From NCBI RefSeq assembly GCF_030433645.1, contig NZ_JAROCG010000001.1:2604001-2668000 (forward strand): a stretch of 64,000 nucleotides of DNA, read 5' to 3'. Below, one piece after another: positions 8,266 through 16,459 of this stretch. The notes beneath the pieces are model-generated. The model saw nothing but the letters and a program-made list of their open reading frames with translations, did not search any database and was not told the DNA's origin. Both the position numbers and the translations under genes were made by a program. How positions within the stretch are numbered: position 1 is the stretch's first letter; each line of letters opens with the position of its first letter. Source of the DNA: Arthrobacter burdickii. GTDB lineage: Bacteria; Actinomycetota; Actinomycetes; Actinomycetales; Micrococcaceae.

Positions 8266-9913
8266 CAGCCAGGGGGATCTCGAGTCGGACGTCGGTTCCT
8301 CCGCCGGGCGTGCTGGTGATGGACAGCGTACCGTCGCACAATTCGGCGCGGCGCTTCATGTTGGCCAAGCCGCTGCTGCGGCTGGGAGTTTCGAATCCGC
8401 GGCCGTCGTCGGTGATCCTCAGCTCCAGGTGCTCGTCCCTCGCACGCAGCATCACGGTGATGGCGTGCGCATCGGCGTGACGCAGCGCATTGGACAGCCC
8501 TTCGAGCAGCACGGCCCGCACATGATCGGCTCGCTCGTCATCGACGGCAGCATCCAGTGGGCCGGAGAGTTGGAGGACGGGGTCGAGGTCGTGGCCGTCG
8601 AAGGCCTCGGCGACGAGGGAGAAGACGGTGGAGGTGAAGGTCGGGGTGACCTGAGGGACCGAGCGCAGCGAATAAATGGTGTCGCGCAATTCCCTGATGG
8701 TGGAGTCCAGTTCCGTCGTCACCGCAGAGATACGGTTCAGGGCCTCCACATCAGCGGTGTACTTGCGCAGGCTCTGGATGCTGAGGCCGGCGGCGAAGAG
8801 CCGCTGGATGACCACGTCATGCAGGTCCCGTGCGATCCGGTCGCGGTCGCCGAAGACGGCCTCCTGCTCCCGCTGGCGATGGACCCGCAGCAGTTCAAGG
8901 GCCAGGGACACATGGGAGGCGAAGGTGCGCATCATCTCGTGATCGACATCGGTGAACTGGGGTGCGCCAGGAGCGCGGCCGATGACCAGGAAACGCCGGT
9001 CGCCCTCGTCGGGAAGCCTGCAGCACAGCGCCGTCCCGATCGTGCCGGCCGGAGCTCCGGGAAGCACCTCCGCGACCTCATCGGCGTTCAGCAGAACCGG
9101 TGACAGGGTGCTCGGCAGCCTGTCCACCAGCCTGGCGTCGCGGGTCTGTCGTCCCAGGAGGGCCTCGACTTCGACGCCGTCCGCCGCTTCACAGATCAGT
9201 TCACGTTGGTTGCCGAAGTCCCGCAGGACGGCGGCAAGGATGCTGTGCGAGGCTTCGAGGGCATGAGTGGCGAGGATCTCCAGGTCATTGCGTATCCCGT
9301 CATGCTCGCCGAGCAGTTCCTTCACCGCGTTCAGCCCGCCCTCCAGCCACCGAGTCCGCCGGTTCGATTCGTCGAAGAGCCGCGAGTTCTCGATCGCGAC
9401 GCCCGCAGCGGAGGCCAGCGAGACAACGAGCTGCTCGTCGGCATCCGAGAAGTCCACTCCCCCGTTCTTCTCCGTCAGGTACAGGTTCCCGAAAATGCGC
9501 TCGTGGATGCGGATCGGAACGCCCAGGAACGACGTCATCTGAGGATGATTCGCCGGAAACCCGTAGGCGAGGGGATGCTCACGCAGGTCGGAGAGCCGCA
9601 GGGGTTTCGGCTCGGTGATCAGCAGTCCCAGCACCCCGTGCCCTGTCGGCAACGGGCCGATACGCTGGATCTCGTCATCCTCGAGGCCGACGGTGATGAA
9701 GTGGCTGAGCCTATGATCCGGGCCGATGACCCCCAGGGCGCCGAAGCGGGCATCGACGAGCTGGCACGCCGCGGCGATGACCCGCTCCAACACGGTGTCG
9801 AGCCCCAGGTCGTCCGCGATGGCAGCGAAGGCCGCCAGAAGGTTTTCTACCCCCGCCAGCGCCACCGGTTGCGCAGTCGCCCCCGTCGGCCATTCCCCTG
9901 AATATGTGGTCAT
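8231..9913 (-). CDS. Dual-GAF sensor histidine kinase, DevS/DosT-like
   Basis: A 560-residue cytosolic kinase. GAF1 (~30-175) contains GPLPTGHGVLGLLI and GFPANHPQMTSFLGVPIRI, closely like the heme-binding GAF of mycobacterial DevS/DosT. His123 sits in the HP-x-M segment where those proteins place a heme-ligand His (my alignment from memory). A second GAF (~195-345) follows. The HisKA_3 domain has the phosphorylated His365 in RIARDLHDVVIQRLF. The HATPase domain ends with ITDDGRGF and GLANMKRRAELCDG. The likely role is sensing O2, NO, CO or redox state and phosphorylating the adjacent response regulator. Heme binding needs testing. Confidence 0.93.
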   Translation of the reverse strand: MTTYSGEWPTGATAQPVALAGVENLLAAFAAIADDLGLDTVLERVIAAACQLVDARFGALGVIGPDHRLSHFITVGLEDDEIQRIGPLPTGHGVLGLLITEPKPLRLSDLREHPLAYGFPANHPQMTSFLGVPIRIHERIFGNLYLTEKNGGVDFSDADEQLVVSLASAAGVAIENSRLFDESNRRTRWLEGGLNAVKELLGEHDGIRNDLEILATHALEASHSILAAVLRDFGNQRELICEAADGVEVEALLGRQTRDARLVDRLPSTLSPVLLNADEVAEVLPGAPAGTIGTALCCRLPDEGDRRFLVIGRAPGAPQFTDVDHEMMRTFASHVSLALELLRVHRQREQEAVFGDRDRIARDLHDVVIQRLFAAGLSIQSLRKYTADVEALNRISAVTTELDSTIRELRDTIYSLRSVPQVTPTFTSTVFSLVAEAFDGHDLDPVLQLSGPLDAAVDDERADHVRAVLLEGLSNALRHADAHAITVMLRARDEHLELRITDDGRGFETPSRSSGLANMKRRAELCDGTLSITSTPGGGTDVRLEIPLAANEKTTPPASR

Positions 9914-10041
9914 CCCGCGCTTCCCGTACTGTCACCGCGCTCGCCCGCCCCCACGGGAGTCACGCTTCGTCAGTTATGACGAGACCTCATCGTTGACGGA
10001 GACAGGGTCAGAGGGCCCTAGTCCGCGCGCCAGCTGCTTCG

Positions 10042-10047
10042 TACTCT
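10042..10047 (+). promoter_or_regulatory. -10-like hexamer, candidate leaderless promoter of the PPOX gene
   Basis: TACTCT fits TANNNT and is followed by exactly 6 nt before ATG 10054. No ribosome binding site is present. Confidence 0.35.
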
Positions 10048-10053
10048 CGACCT

Positions 10054-10512
10054 ATGGAAGCCGAGACTACACCTACGAAAATCCTTGCAGCCCACGAATG
10101 CTGGACATTACTCCGGGAAGCTCCGTTCGGGCGGCTGGCCCTGTGTGTGCAGGGGAATCCGGAGATCTTTCCCATCAACTTCGTCGTCGATCACGGTTCG
10201 ATCGTATTTCGAACCTCCGAGGGGACGAAGTCCCGTTTCTCCGAGAGGGCTGCCGTCGCCTTCGAGGCCGACGGCCTCCTCGATGGCGACACCCTGATGT
10301 GGAGTGTCGTCGTCAAGGGCCACGCGGCGACGATCAGCCAGACACCGGAGTTGCTGGCCACGGTGCAGTTGCCCTTGCACCCTTGGGAGATGGGCCGGAA
10401 GGATCGTTTCATGCGCCTGGTTCCGGAGACGATCAGCGGACGGGCGTTCACGCCTGTCCCGGGCGCCGTACCACCGGCGCGCAGCTCTGGCCCACACGGA
10501 TCACCCGTCTGA
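10054..10512 (+). CDS. Pyridoxamine-5'-phosphate-oxidase-family flavin-binding protein
   Basis: A 152-residue split-barrel protein. ECWTLLREAPFGRLALCVQG and EIFPINFVVDHGSIVFRTSEGTK are the usual start of small PPOX/FMN-binding proteins found near dormancy regulons. VKGHAATI follows in the middle of the barrel, and the C-terminal ~20 residues are Pro/Gly-rich and probably disordered. Such proteins bind FMN or F420 and reduce varied substrates, or bind heme. The actual reaction cannot be told. It is divergent from the histidine kinase (140 bp between starts) and followed by a Usp gene, which supports a stress-regulon role. Confidence 0.82.
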   Translation: MEAETTPTKILAAHECWTLLREAPFGRLALCVQGNPEIFPINFVVDHGSIVFRTSEGTKSRFSERAAVAFEADGLLDGDTLMWSVVVKGHAATISQTPELLATVQLPLHPWEMGRKDRFMRLVPETISGRAFTPVPGAVPPARSSGPHGSPV

Positions 10513-10600
10513 TGGATCGTTGAGCTGACATGGTCGAAGGACGGCGCAGATCGTGGAGGCGGATGAATCGTCCTCCAGGCCCGGCTCAGGTGAAGGCGTG

Positions 10601-11095
10601 ATGCCCCTGTCATCCACGGGGCCGGTGATCGCCGCCGCCATCATCGGTCAGCCCGGGTCGGTCGTGCGCCACGCTGCGGTGCTGGCGTTGTCCTTCGGGT
10701 CCGAGCTGCTATGTGCCTCCGTGGATACGACCGGCTTCACCCAACGCGACGACCGCGACGGGAAGGAACGCTTCATCCCGACCGACCCGGATGCGGTGAC
10801 CGATTTCGACCAGGAAACGGTTGACCGCCTGAGGCAGGAAGTGCAGCGGGACCTTTCCGGGATCGAGGTGGCCTGGTCGCTCCGCTCACTCGCAGGGGAT
10901 CCAGCCCGTGAGCTCTCCATTCTCGCTGATCGGGTGAACGCATCGACCATTGTGGTGGGTACTCGCAGGCCCGGCCTCGGTAAGCGACTGGGGGAACTTG
11001 TCGAAGGCTCCGTCGCCGTCCATCTGGCGCACCATCAAAGCCGGCCCGTCCTGGTGATACCCCTGCACCCCCGGCCGTTCCGCAGTACCCATTGA
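10601..11095 (+). CDS. Universal stress protein, UspA family (second copy)
   Basis: About 164 residues of UspA fold. PVIAAAIIGQPGSVVRHAAV forms the first strand and helix. The end carries TIVVGTRRPGLGKRLGELVEG and then SVAVHLAHH and PVLVIP, a nucleotide-loop variant of the G-x2-G-x9-G pattern. ATG 10601 fits the family's N-terminus better than GTG 10553, which would add 16 low-complexity residues. It lies 88 bp after the PPOX gene on the same strand, so the two may be cotranscribed. It differs clearly from the Usp at 3322. Confidence 0.85.
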   Translation: MPLSSTGPVIAAAIIGQPGSVVRHAAVLALSFGSELLCASVDTTGFTQRDDRDGKERFIPTDPDAVTDFDQETVDRLRQEVQRDLSGIEVAWSLRSLAGDPARELSILADRVNASTIVVGTRRPGLGKRLGELVEGSVAVHLAHHQSRPVLVIPLHPRPFRSTH

Positions 11096-11289
11096 CTTCC
11101 GACGGTGCGAAGTGCGGAAGCCGGAGCGCGAGCAGAGGGCTGTCGATACCCCTTTCCTGGTGAGTCGGACCGGGCGTAGACTGCGGACCGGAGAGCCGGG
11201 AAGCCTGGTCGGCCCGCGGGTGACATGACCGCGGAACGCCCTGGCAGCCGCCTCGGTCGTTGTCGCTGGACCGAGGAACAGGACCCACC

Positions 11290-12198
11290 ATGACTTCAGC
11301 ATCAGATCCGGTCATTGACGTCGAACGGCTCGTGAAGACGTACGGCAGGACCCGCGCCTTGGACGCCCTTGATCTGCGCGTCCGTCCGGGCGAGGTCCAC
11401 GGGTTCCTCGGCCCTAATGGTGCCGGCAAATCAACAACCCTGCGAGTGCTCCTCGGCCTCATCCGCCCGACCTCGGGGACGGCGCGTGTGTTCGGGCTGG
11501 ATCCTTGGCGGGACCCTGTCCGAACCCACCGGGATATCGCCTACGTTCCCGGGGATGTGAGCCTATGGCCGAGCCTGTCCGGCGGGGAGGTGATCGACCT
11601 GATCACCGGATTGCGCGGCGGCTCCGAGGAACGCTTGCGCCGGGACCTGATCGATGAGTTCGACTTCGACCCGACGCGCAGGTCACGGACGTATTCGAAA
11701 GGCAACCGCCAAAAGGTGGCACTCATCGCCGCGTTCGCCCGCCCCGCCCGGCTCTATCTGCTCGACGAGCCCAGCGCCGGACTGGACCCGGTGATGGAAT
11801 CGGTGTTCCGCCGGCAGGTCCAGCGCGTCAGCGACGACGGTGCCACGGTGCTGCTCTCCAGTCACATCCTCAGCGAAGTCGAGCAACTCTGTGACCGGGT
11901 CACGATCATCCGCTCCGGCAGGACCGTGGAATCGGGCACCCTGACCGAACTGAGACATCTGAAACTCATCCACTTCCGTATCGAGGGGGCCGATGCCGGA
12001 CAGCTGGCAGCCCTACCCGGAGTGCAGGCCGTCCATACGGACGGCGACATCCTTGAGTTCGACGTCGACGCAGCCGACCTCGCATCTGTGCTGGAAGCGG
12101 TCGCGGTGGCCGGAATCAGCGGCTTGAGTGTTTCCCCACCATCCCTGGAGTCCCTGTTCCTGAGCCATTACAGCGACTCCGTCGGCCCGGTGCTGTGA
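11290..12198 (+). CDS. ABC exporter ATP-binding protein
   Basis: A 302-residue ATPase with Walker A GPNGAGKST, Q-loop region, a modified signature YSKGNRQKV in place of LSGGQ, Walker B LYLLDEPSAGLDP and an H-loop in LLSSHILSEVEQL. The C-terminal ~80 residues are the extension usual in drug or polyketide exporters. ATG 11290 follows GAGGAACAGG; the TTG at 11260 adds an unlikely leader. Its stop codon overlaps the ATG of the permease by one base, so the two form one exporter. The substrate is unknown. Confidence 0.93.
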   Translation: MTSASDPVIDVERLVKTYGRTRALDALDLRVRPGEVHGFLGPNGAGKSTTLRVLLGLIRPTSGTARVFGLDPWRDPVRTHRDIAYVPGDVSLWPSLSGGEVIDLITGLRGGSEERLRRDLIDEFDFDPTRRSRTYSKGNRQKVALIAAFARPARLYLLDEPSAGLDPVMESVFRRQVQRVSDDGATVLLSSHILSEVEQLCDRVTIIRSGRTVESGTLTELRHLKLIHFRIEGADAGQLAALPGVQAVHTDGDILEFDVDAADLASVLEAVAVAGISGLSVSPPSLESLFLSHYSDSVGPVL

Positions 12199-13817
12199 TG
12201 TCCGGGATCATCAGCCTGGTACTGGTCCAGGCGCGCAGGGACAGGCTGGTCCTGCCCGCCTGGATCCTGGGCATCTCCTTTCTGGAATTCGCGGTAGCAG
12301 GTGCTGTGGCCACAGAATTCGCAGGCGACGCTGACAGGACGGCCATCATCCGCGTGGCGGCGGCGAGCCCGGCGTTCCTGTTCATCCGCGGCCTACCCGA
12401 CGGGACCGGCATAGGAGAACTGGTGTTCTTCCAGGGCTATACCTTCACGGCGGTGCTCGCGGGACTGATGAGCACGTTTCTGGTCATCCGGCATACCCGC
12501 GCTGATGAAGAGCTCGGACGCGCAGAGCTTGTCGGCGCCGCGCCGATTGCGCGGGAAGCGTCACTCACGGCAACCCTGATCCTTGGAGCGGCCGTGAATC
12601 TGGTGCTGGCCCTGTGCGTGGCCGCAGGTTTCGCCGCCGCAGGGCTGGGCTCGTTCGGAGCAAGCATGGCAGGGGCGGCCGTCGGTGCTGTCGGGGTCTT
12701 CTTCGTGGCCGTCGCGGCGGCCGTCGCGCAGGTCATGCCCTCAGGACGAGCGGCCAACGGTGCGGCCGCGGGACTGGTCGGCGCAGCCTATTTCCTTCGC
12801 GGTATCGGCGATGCATTCGGCACCCCGAACGCCGATCTGACCCGGGTCACCAGCGGGTGGGTTTCACTGCTCTCGCCGATCGGATGGGGCCAACGCTCCC
12901 GTCCCTTCTCGGCCGCCGATCCCGCGCCACTGCTGCTTCTGACGGCAGCGGCAACCGTTCTGGCCGTTGCCGTCCTAGGGATCAGGAAGGGCAGGGACCT
13001 GGGCGCCAGCCTGCTGGTTGAACCTGCAGGCAGGGCACGCGCCGGCACCGGGGGTGACTCGTTCCTAGGCCTGGCGTGGCGCCAGCAGTGGCCAACCCTG
13101 ATCGGATGGTGCCTTTTCGCAGCCCTGCTCGGAGGAATCGCCGGCGGACTCGGACCGGTGATCAGTGACGTGATGGGGGACAACGATTCGCTCCGCGAGC
13201 TGATCCGCCGACTCGTCCCGGGGAGCCGGGCAGAGATCATCGATGTGTTCACCACAGCACTGCTGGGCATGGCAGGAGTCCTGGCAGCGGCCACCGGTAT
13301 CCAGGCGGTGCTGCGGCTCCGCATGGAGGAAACCGAGGGCCGAGCGGAACTTCTCCTGTCCGCGCCCCGTTCCAGGGCACGGTGGCTCTCCGCGAACCTG
13401 TTACTCGCGGCGGCCTCGGCTGTGGTCGTGGCCATCGTGGCTGGGACGGCTGCGACCGTCGGCCTCACCCTCTCCGGCACGGTGAACGATCCTCCGGGCC
13501 TTCTGGTAGCCGCTGCGCTGGCGCACGTACCAGCCGCGATCCTGTTCATCGCGGCAACGGCGGTGCTCTTCGCAGCGGTGCCCAGGTTGTGCATTCCGTT
13601 CGGGTGGGGACTCTTGGCGGGCGGACTGATTCTGGGTCAGTACGGTGAATTGCTGGGCCTGCCTGCCTGGCTGCAGGACGTGAGCCCTTTCCGGCACTCC
13701 GCGGCGATGCCCGTCGAGCCGTTCGACCTCGTCCCTGCCCTGGCCATGTCGGTTATCGCCCTCGCCGGAGCAGCAGCTGCGGCTTACCTGTTCCGGCGCC
13801 GCGACCTCACCCCCTGA
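12198..13817 (+). CDS. ABC exporter permease (antibiotic/polyketide-exporter type)
   Basis: A 539-residue polytopic membrane protein with about twelve hydrophobic segments in two halves (~1-270 and ~290-539). The halves share the motif of a cytosolic loop before a membrane block: RADEELGRAELVGAAPIARE in the first and RMEETEGRAELLLSAPRSRA in the second. The architecture is an internal duplication, as in exporters of polyketide antibiotics. The first codon shares its A with the TGA of the ATPase gene. The stop codon lies inside a tandem 21-bp duplication. Substrate unknown. Confidence 0.9.
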   Translation: MSGIISLVLVQARRDRLVLPAWILGISFLEFAVAGAVATEFAGDADRTAIIRVAAASPAFLFIRGLPDGTGIGELVFFQGYTFTAVLAGLMSTFLVIRHTRADEELGRAELVGAAPIAREASLTATLILGAAVNLVLALCVAAGFAAAGLGSFGASMAGAAVGAVGVFFVAVAAAVAQVMPSGRAANGAAAGLVGAAYFLRGIGDAFGTPNADLTRVTSGWVSLLSPIGWGQRSRPFSAADPAPLLLLTAAATVLAVAVLGIRKGRDLGASLLVEPAGRARAGTGGDSFLGLAWRQQWPTLIGWCLFAALLGGIAGGLGPVISDVMGDNDSLRELIRRLVPGSRAEIIDVFTTALLGMAGVLAAATGIQAVLRLRMEETEGRAELLLSAPRSRARWLSANLLLAAASAVVVAIVAGTAATVGLTLSGTVNDPPGLLVAAALAHVPAAILFIAATAVLFAAVPRLCIPFGWGLLAGGLILGQYGELLGLPAWLQDVSPFRHSAAMPVEPFDLVPALAMSVIALAGAAAAAYLFRRRDLTP

Positions 13818-13844
13818 TATCGAGACCTCACCCCCTGATATCGA
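13803..13844. repeat. Perfect 21-bp tandem duplication spanning the permease stop codon
   Basis: Positions 13803-13823 and 13824-13844 are identical. The first unit contains the permease stop codon (13815-13817), so duplication left the protein unchanged. It is probably a recent slippage or duplication event. Confidence 0.9.
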
Positions 13845-13917
13845 TCGGGCTCCTCGCTTCGGGGACCGGATCGGCGCGCCCTGTCAGTCGGCGCTTGGGT
13901 GGACCTCGGCTGCCCCC

Positions 13918-14448
13918 CTACTCTTCGTCGAAGGCTGGCAGGAAGGTAAGCGTCCCTGCAGGAAAAGGCGCGCCATTGAGGACGACGTACTGGACCAGAG
14001 CCTCATCGACTCCCTGATACAGGAGGCCACCGGACCTGAACCCGAGTCTGCCGTAGACCTCCGGGTCCCCGATGAGCGCACACCCTTCAGCACCCCGCCG
14101 CTGCAGGAATCCGAGCCCGCGGCACACGAGTCTCCGCCCGACCCCGCCACGCTGGCGCTCCGGACTGACCGAGATCGGCCCCAAGCCGAACCAGTCCCCC
14201 GAGGATCCGGTGATGCCTACGGGAGAGAAAGCAACGTGACCGATGATGCTGCCGGATGACTCCGCGACCAGGGACAGCGCCAGATCGCCGGAAGCGCGCA
14301 GGGAACGGACGATGGCCGCCTCCGTCCCGGAACTGAACGACTTCCCCGTGAACGCTTCTCGCGTCAATGCGTGGATAGCTTCGGCGTCTCCGGGCCGCTC
14401 GGGTCTGATGATCACCGTCTGAATGGCCGGACGATCCGCGGTCGACAT
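13918..14448 (-). CDS. GNAT family N-acetyltransferase (YhbS-like)
   Basis: A 176-residue GNAT fold protein. IRPERPGDAEAIHALTREAF opens the domain. The acetyl-CoA binding motif A is GPISVSPERQRGGVGRRLVC (R-x2-G-x-G). GCALIGDPEVYGRLGFR near the end is characteristic of YhbS-type acetyltransferases. It transfers an acetyl group from acetyl-CoA to an unknown amine. ATG 14448 was preferred to GTG 14457 because a TANNNT hexamer ends 7 nt before it. It converges on the ABC permease. Confidence 0.88.
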   Translation of the reverse strand: MSTADRPAIQTVIIRPERPGDAEAIHALTREAFTGKSFSSGTEAAIVRSLRASGDLALSLVAESSGSIIGHVAFSPVGITGSSGDWFGLGPISVSPERQRGGVGRRLVCRGLGFLQRRGAEGCALIGDPEVYGRLGFRSGGLLYQGVDEALVQYVVLNGAPFPAGTLTFLPAFDEE

Positions 14449-14455
14449 GTCGGAC

Positions 14456-14461
14456 ACGTTA
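14456..14461 (-). promoter_or_regulatory. -10-like hexamer upstream of the GNAT gene
   Basis: On the minus strand TAACGT is followed by 7 nt and then ATG at 14448. There is no ribosome binding site, so translation may be leaderless. Confidence 0.3.
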
Positions 14462-14525
14462 CAGCGGGTTCAACTGGACCGGCAGATGCAGTGTCGACAG
14501 TATCCAGGAAGCGATCCACCAGTCC

Positions 14526-15506
14526 CTAACGCCGCTCGTGGCCCGGCGGCCGAGGCTGCTCGGCGTCGTACCAGCGCAGCACGCGCAGCGCTCGCAGCGT
14601 GTTCCAGCGGCTCGGTTTGCCGTCGCCCTCCTCCATCTCGAAATGGATCAACCCCTGATGGGTGTTTTCCAGGAGCCAGGTGCCATCCGGCTGTTGCTTG
14701 TCCCGGACGACCTCGACGGCCTCGGCTAACCGCGGGTCACGAGTGTCCGCGGACCGGAAGTACTCGAGTCCGCGCAGGATGTCATAGTGCCACTGCGCCG
14801 GGAACGAGAACTGCAGCCAATCGGGGTCGACGATCTGTCCGGTACTCGCCCGGCGGAAGAGGCTCCGCGCCAGCAGGTATTCCTCACCACGGCGCCGCGC
14901 GTCCCCGACCGGCATTGTCCCGCCGGCACGTTCGTACTCCAGCAACCCCTCCAGCACGCACATCGTGGAGTGGAACGATGATCTGGTCGACCCCCGCTCG
15001 GCCTCACAGTTCCACCCGCCATCATCGAGCTGCTCGCCCAGCAGCCGTACGACGATATTCTCGACGTTCTCGCCGAAATACGCGCCGATCGCCACAGTGC
15101 CGCCGTTGATGCACGGCTCGACCTCGCCGTCGAAGAACGGCTCTCCGGCGTACTCCCACGTGCAGTGCTGCCGCACTCCGCCCACCGCGGCGCGTACGGC
15201 GGGGTATGACGGATCGATGCCGAAATCGCGGAGGAGCCGGAGGGTCGGCAGAGTCGCCGTCCAGGGCTGACCATTCGAATCACCGACGGCCGGACCCGGG
15301 GGCCGCCAGGCACTGCTGGGGAAGCAGGCACCACCGGCCCATAGTCCGTCGGCCTGCAGACCGAGGAGTCGTTTCCCCCAGCCGGCCTCGGCCACCCGCG
15401 CCCGCTCTGCTACGACCTCGGCGGCCGGCACATCCATGAGGTCGCGGAGCACCTGCCAACGGATTGCCGGATCAGCATCCAGCAGCCAGTCAGTGCCATC
15501 TCCCAT
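14526..15506 (-). CDS. Squalene-cyclase/prenyltransferase-like alpha/alpha-toroid protein
   Basis: A 326-residue protein that looks like a single alpha/alpha barrel of the terpene-cyclase/prenyltransferase superfamily. Repeated units of the form L-x-D-G-x-W are visible (LGLQADGLWAGG, LGEQLDDGGWNCE, KQQPDGTWLLEN), with CTWEYAGEPFFDGEVEPCIN between. The DxDD cyclase motif is absent, so cyclisation chemistry is not supported. Length is about half of a true squalene-hopene cyclase. ATG 15506 follows GAGAGGGGA; an upstream ATG at 15563 adds 19 Arg-rich residues. Function unknown. Confidence 0.75.
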   Translation of the reverse strand: MGDGTDWLLDADPAIRWQVLRDLMDVPAAEVVAERARVAEAGWGKRLLGLQADGLWAGGACFPSSAWRPPGPAVGDSNGQPWTATLPTLRLLRDFGIDPSYPAVRAAVGGVRQHCTWEYAGEPFFDGEVEPCINGGTVAIGAYFGENVENIVVRLLGEQLDDGGWNCEAERGSTRSSFHSTMCVLEGLLEYERAGGTMPVGDARRRGEEYLLARSLFRRASTGQIVDPDWLQFSFPAQWHYDILRGLEYFRSADTRDPRLAEAVEVVRDKQQPDGTWLLENTHQGLIHFEMEEGDGKPSRWNTLRALRVLRWYDAEQPRPPGHERR

Positions 15507-15610
15507 AGCCCGTCCCCTCTCGCATAACGCTCCCCTCGCGCTTCGAGGAGGTCCACTCCGCATCAGGCCCTCCGTCGCGTCGCGTCACGACGCTACGCGA
15601 TCGACAGTAC

Positions 15611-15637
15611 CGACGGAACCGACGGAACCGACGGAAC
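15611..15637. repeat. Three tandem 9-bp units CGACGGAAC
   Basis: Units lie at 15611-15619, 15620-15628 and 15629-15637, in the non-coding stretch between the toroid protein gene and arr. Confidence 0.85.
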
Positions 15638-15709
15638 CGCCGCCTGCGCCGGTGTGATGCCCCGGCGATGACGAGTGACGTGAGGTCAGGATCCCCCCTT
15701 GGACGCTCT

Positions 15710-16120
15710 TCAGTTGATGATTCTGCCCCGCTCGTCCGAGGACAGCGCCGCTAGGCGTACTTTCCAGGTCTGGAGTGCCTCGGGCGTCTGTCGTGTCCAG
15801 TCGGTGACTTCCCCGACGATCCGGAGCGGGGCACGACTGCGATACGACCGGGTCGGATTTCCCGGAAATTTCTTGTCGGTCACGTTCGGGTCGTCCTCGA
15901 ACTCTCCGGTCGGCTCGACGACGTAGACGCGCGGTGCGCCGTCACCGGCCGCAAGCTCAGCAGCGAGGCCGGCACCGTCGGGAAGCGCAGTGAAGTAGAC
16001 GTGATTCATCAGGACGTCGGGACGATAGTTCGACCGGAAGCCCGTGCGAAGGAAATCACCGACCCGGAGATCGGCTTTCGTGCCGTGATAGAACGGCCCC
16101 TCGTCGAGTGCTCGGCCCAC
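15710..16120 (-). CDS. arr: NAD(+)--rifampin ADP-ribosyltransferase
   Basis: A 136-residue enzyme that inactivates rifamycins by ADP-ribosylation of the ansa-chain hydroxyl. All landmark segments of Arr are present: FYHGTKADLRVGDFL, NHVYFTALPDGAGLAAELA, RVYVVEPTGEFEDDPN and TDKKFPGNPTRSYRSRAPL, ending with VGEVTDW. The His of YHGT, the Tyr of VYFT and the acidic EFEDDPN stretch correspond to the known active-site positions. Length is normal (about 140). The GTG start lies 6 nt after TAGAAT on the minus strand, suggesting leaderless expression. Arr is widespread in environmental actinobacteria as an intrinsic gene, and no mobile element adjoins it. Confidence 0.94.
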   Translation of the reverse strand: MGRALDEGPFYHGTKADLRVGDFLRTGFRSNYRPDVLMNHVYFTALPDGAGLAAELAAGDGAPRVYVVEPTGEFEDDPNVTDKKFPGNPTRSYRSRAPLRIVGEVTDWTRQTPEALQTWKVRLAALSSDERGRIIN

Positions 16121-16459
16121 GGCGACATTCTAGAGAACGACACGAAGCAGCAGCGAGCCACATCTGATGGAGAGCCCTCGCTGCTCGAGCATCTTCGAGG
16201 AATATTCCTGGTACACGATCCGCGAGGACAAGGATGCTTTGCAGGGCGAAGCTTGAGCATGGGCACGGGTGATGTTGAAAGTGCGCTGCGCATACTGGTA
16301 TACGCCTGAAAGATGTTCCGCGGACCACCCGCGGGGCTCAGCCGGCCACACCGACGAGCCTCGTGCACGAACGTGGGATCTCCTTCACAGGTCAAGCAGC
16401 CGGGCTGTGAGGGGGAACTGAACATGGACGAGCAGGGATGACGTCGGTCCACCATCCTC
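16121..16459. other. Intergenic region between arr and the PAS-ANTAR gene (339 bp)
   Basis: Holds the divergent upstream regions of arr and the PAS-ANTAR gene. Apart from the arr -10 hexamer I see no conserved gene, terminator or clear operator. Short open frames here lack ribosome binding sites and recognisable composition. Confidence 0.6.
16127..16132 (-). promoter_or_regulatory. -10 hexamer TAGAAT, candidate leaderless promoter of arr
   Basis: On the minus strand TAGAAT is followed by 6 nt and the GTG start of arr at 16120. No Shine-Dalgarno sequence is present. Confidence 0.45.

Noticed and set aside
10005-10020. GGGCCCTAGTCC near the histidine kinase/PPOX promoters as a DosR-type box
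   Set aside because: The half-sites do not keep the spacing of the GGGACT-WW-AGTCCC consensus. Similar partial matches at 3285 and 3860 are no better.
15710-16120. arr as part of a resistance cassette or integron
   Set aside because: No integrase, attC-like site or IS adjoins it, and chromosomal arr is common in environmental actinobacteria.
16130-16351. A 73-residue minus-strand frame between arr and the PAS-ANTAR gene
   Set aside because: No ribosome binding site, no recognisable motif, and it overlaps the arr promoter.
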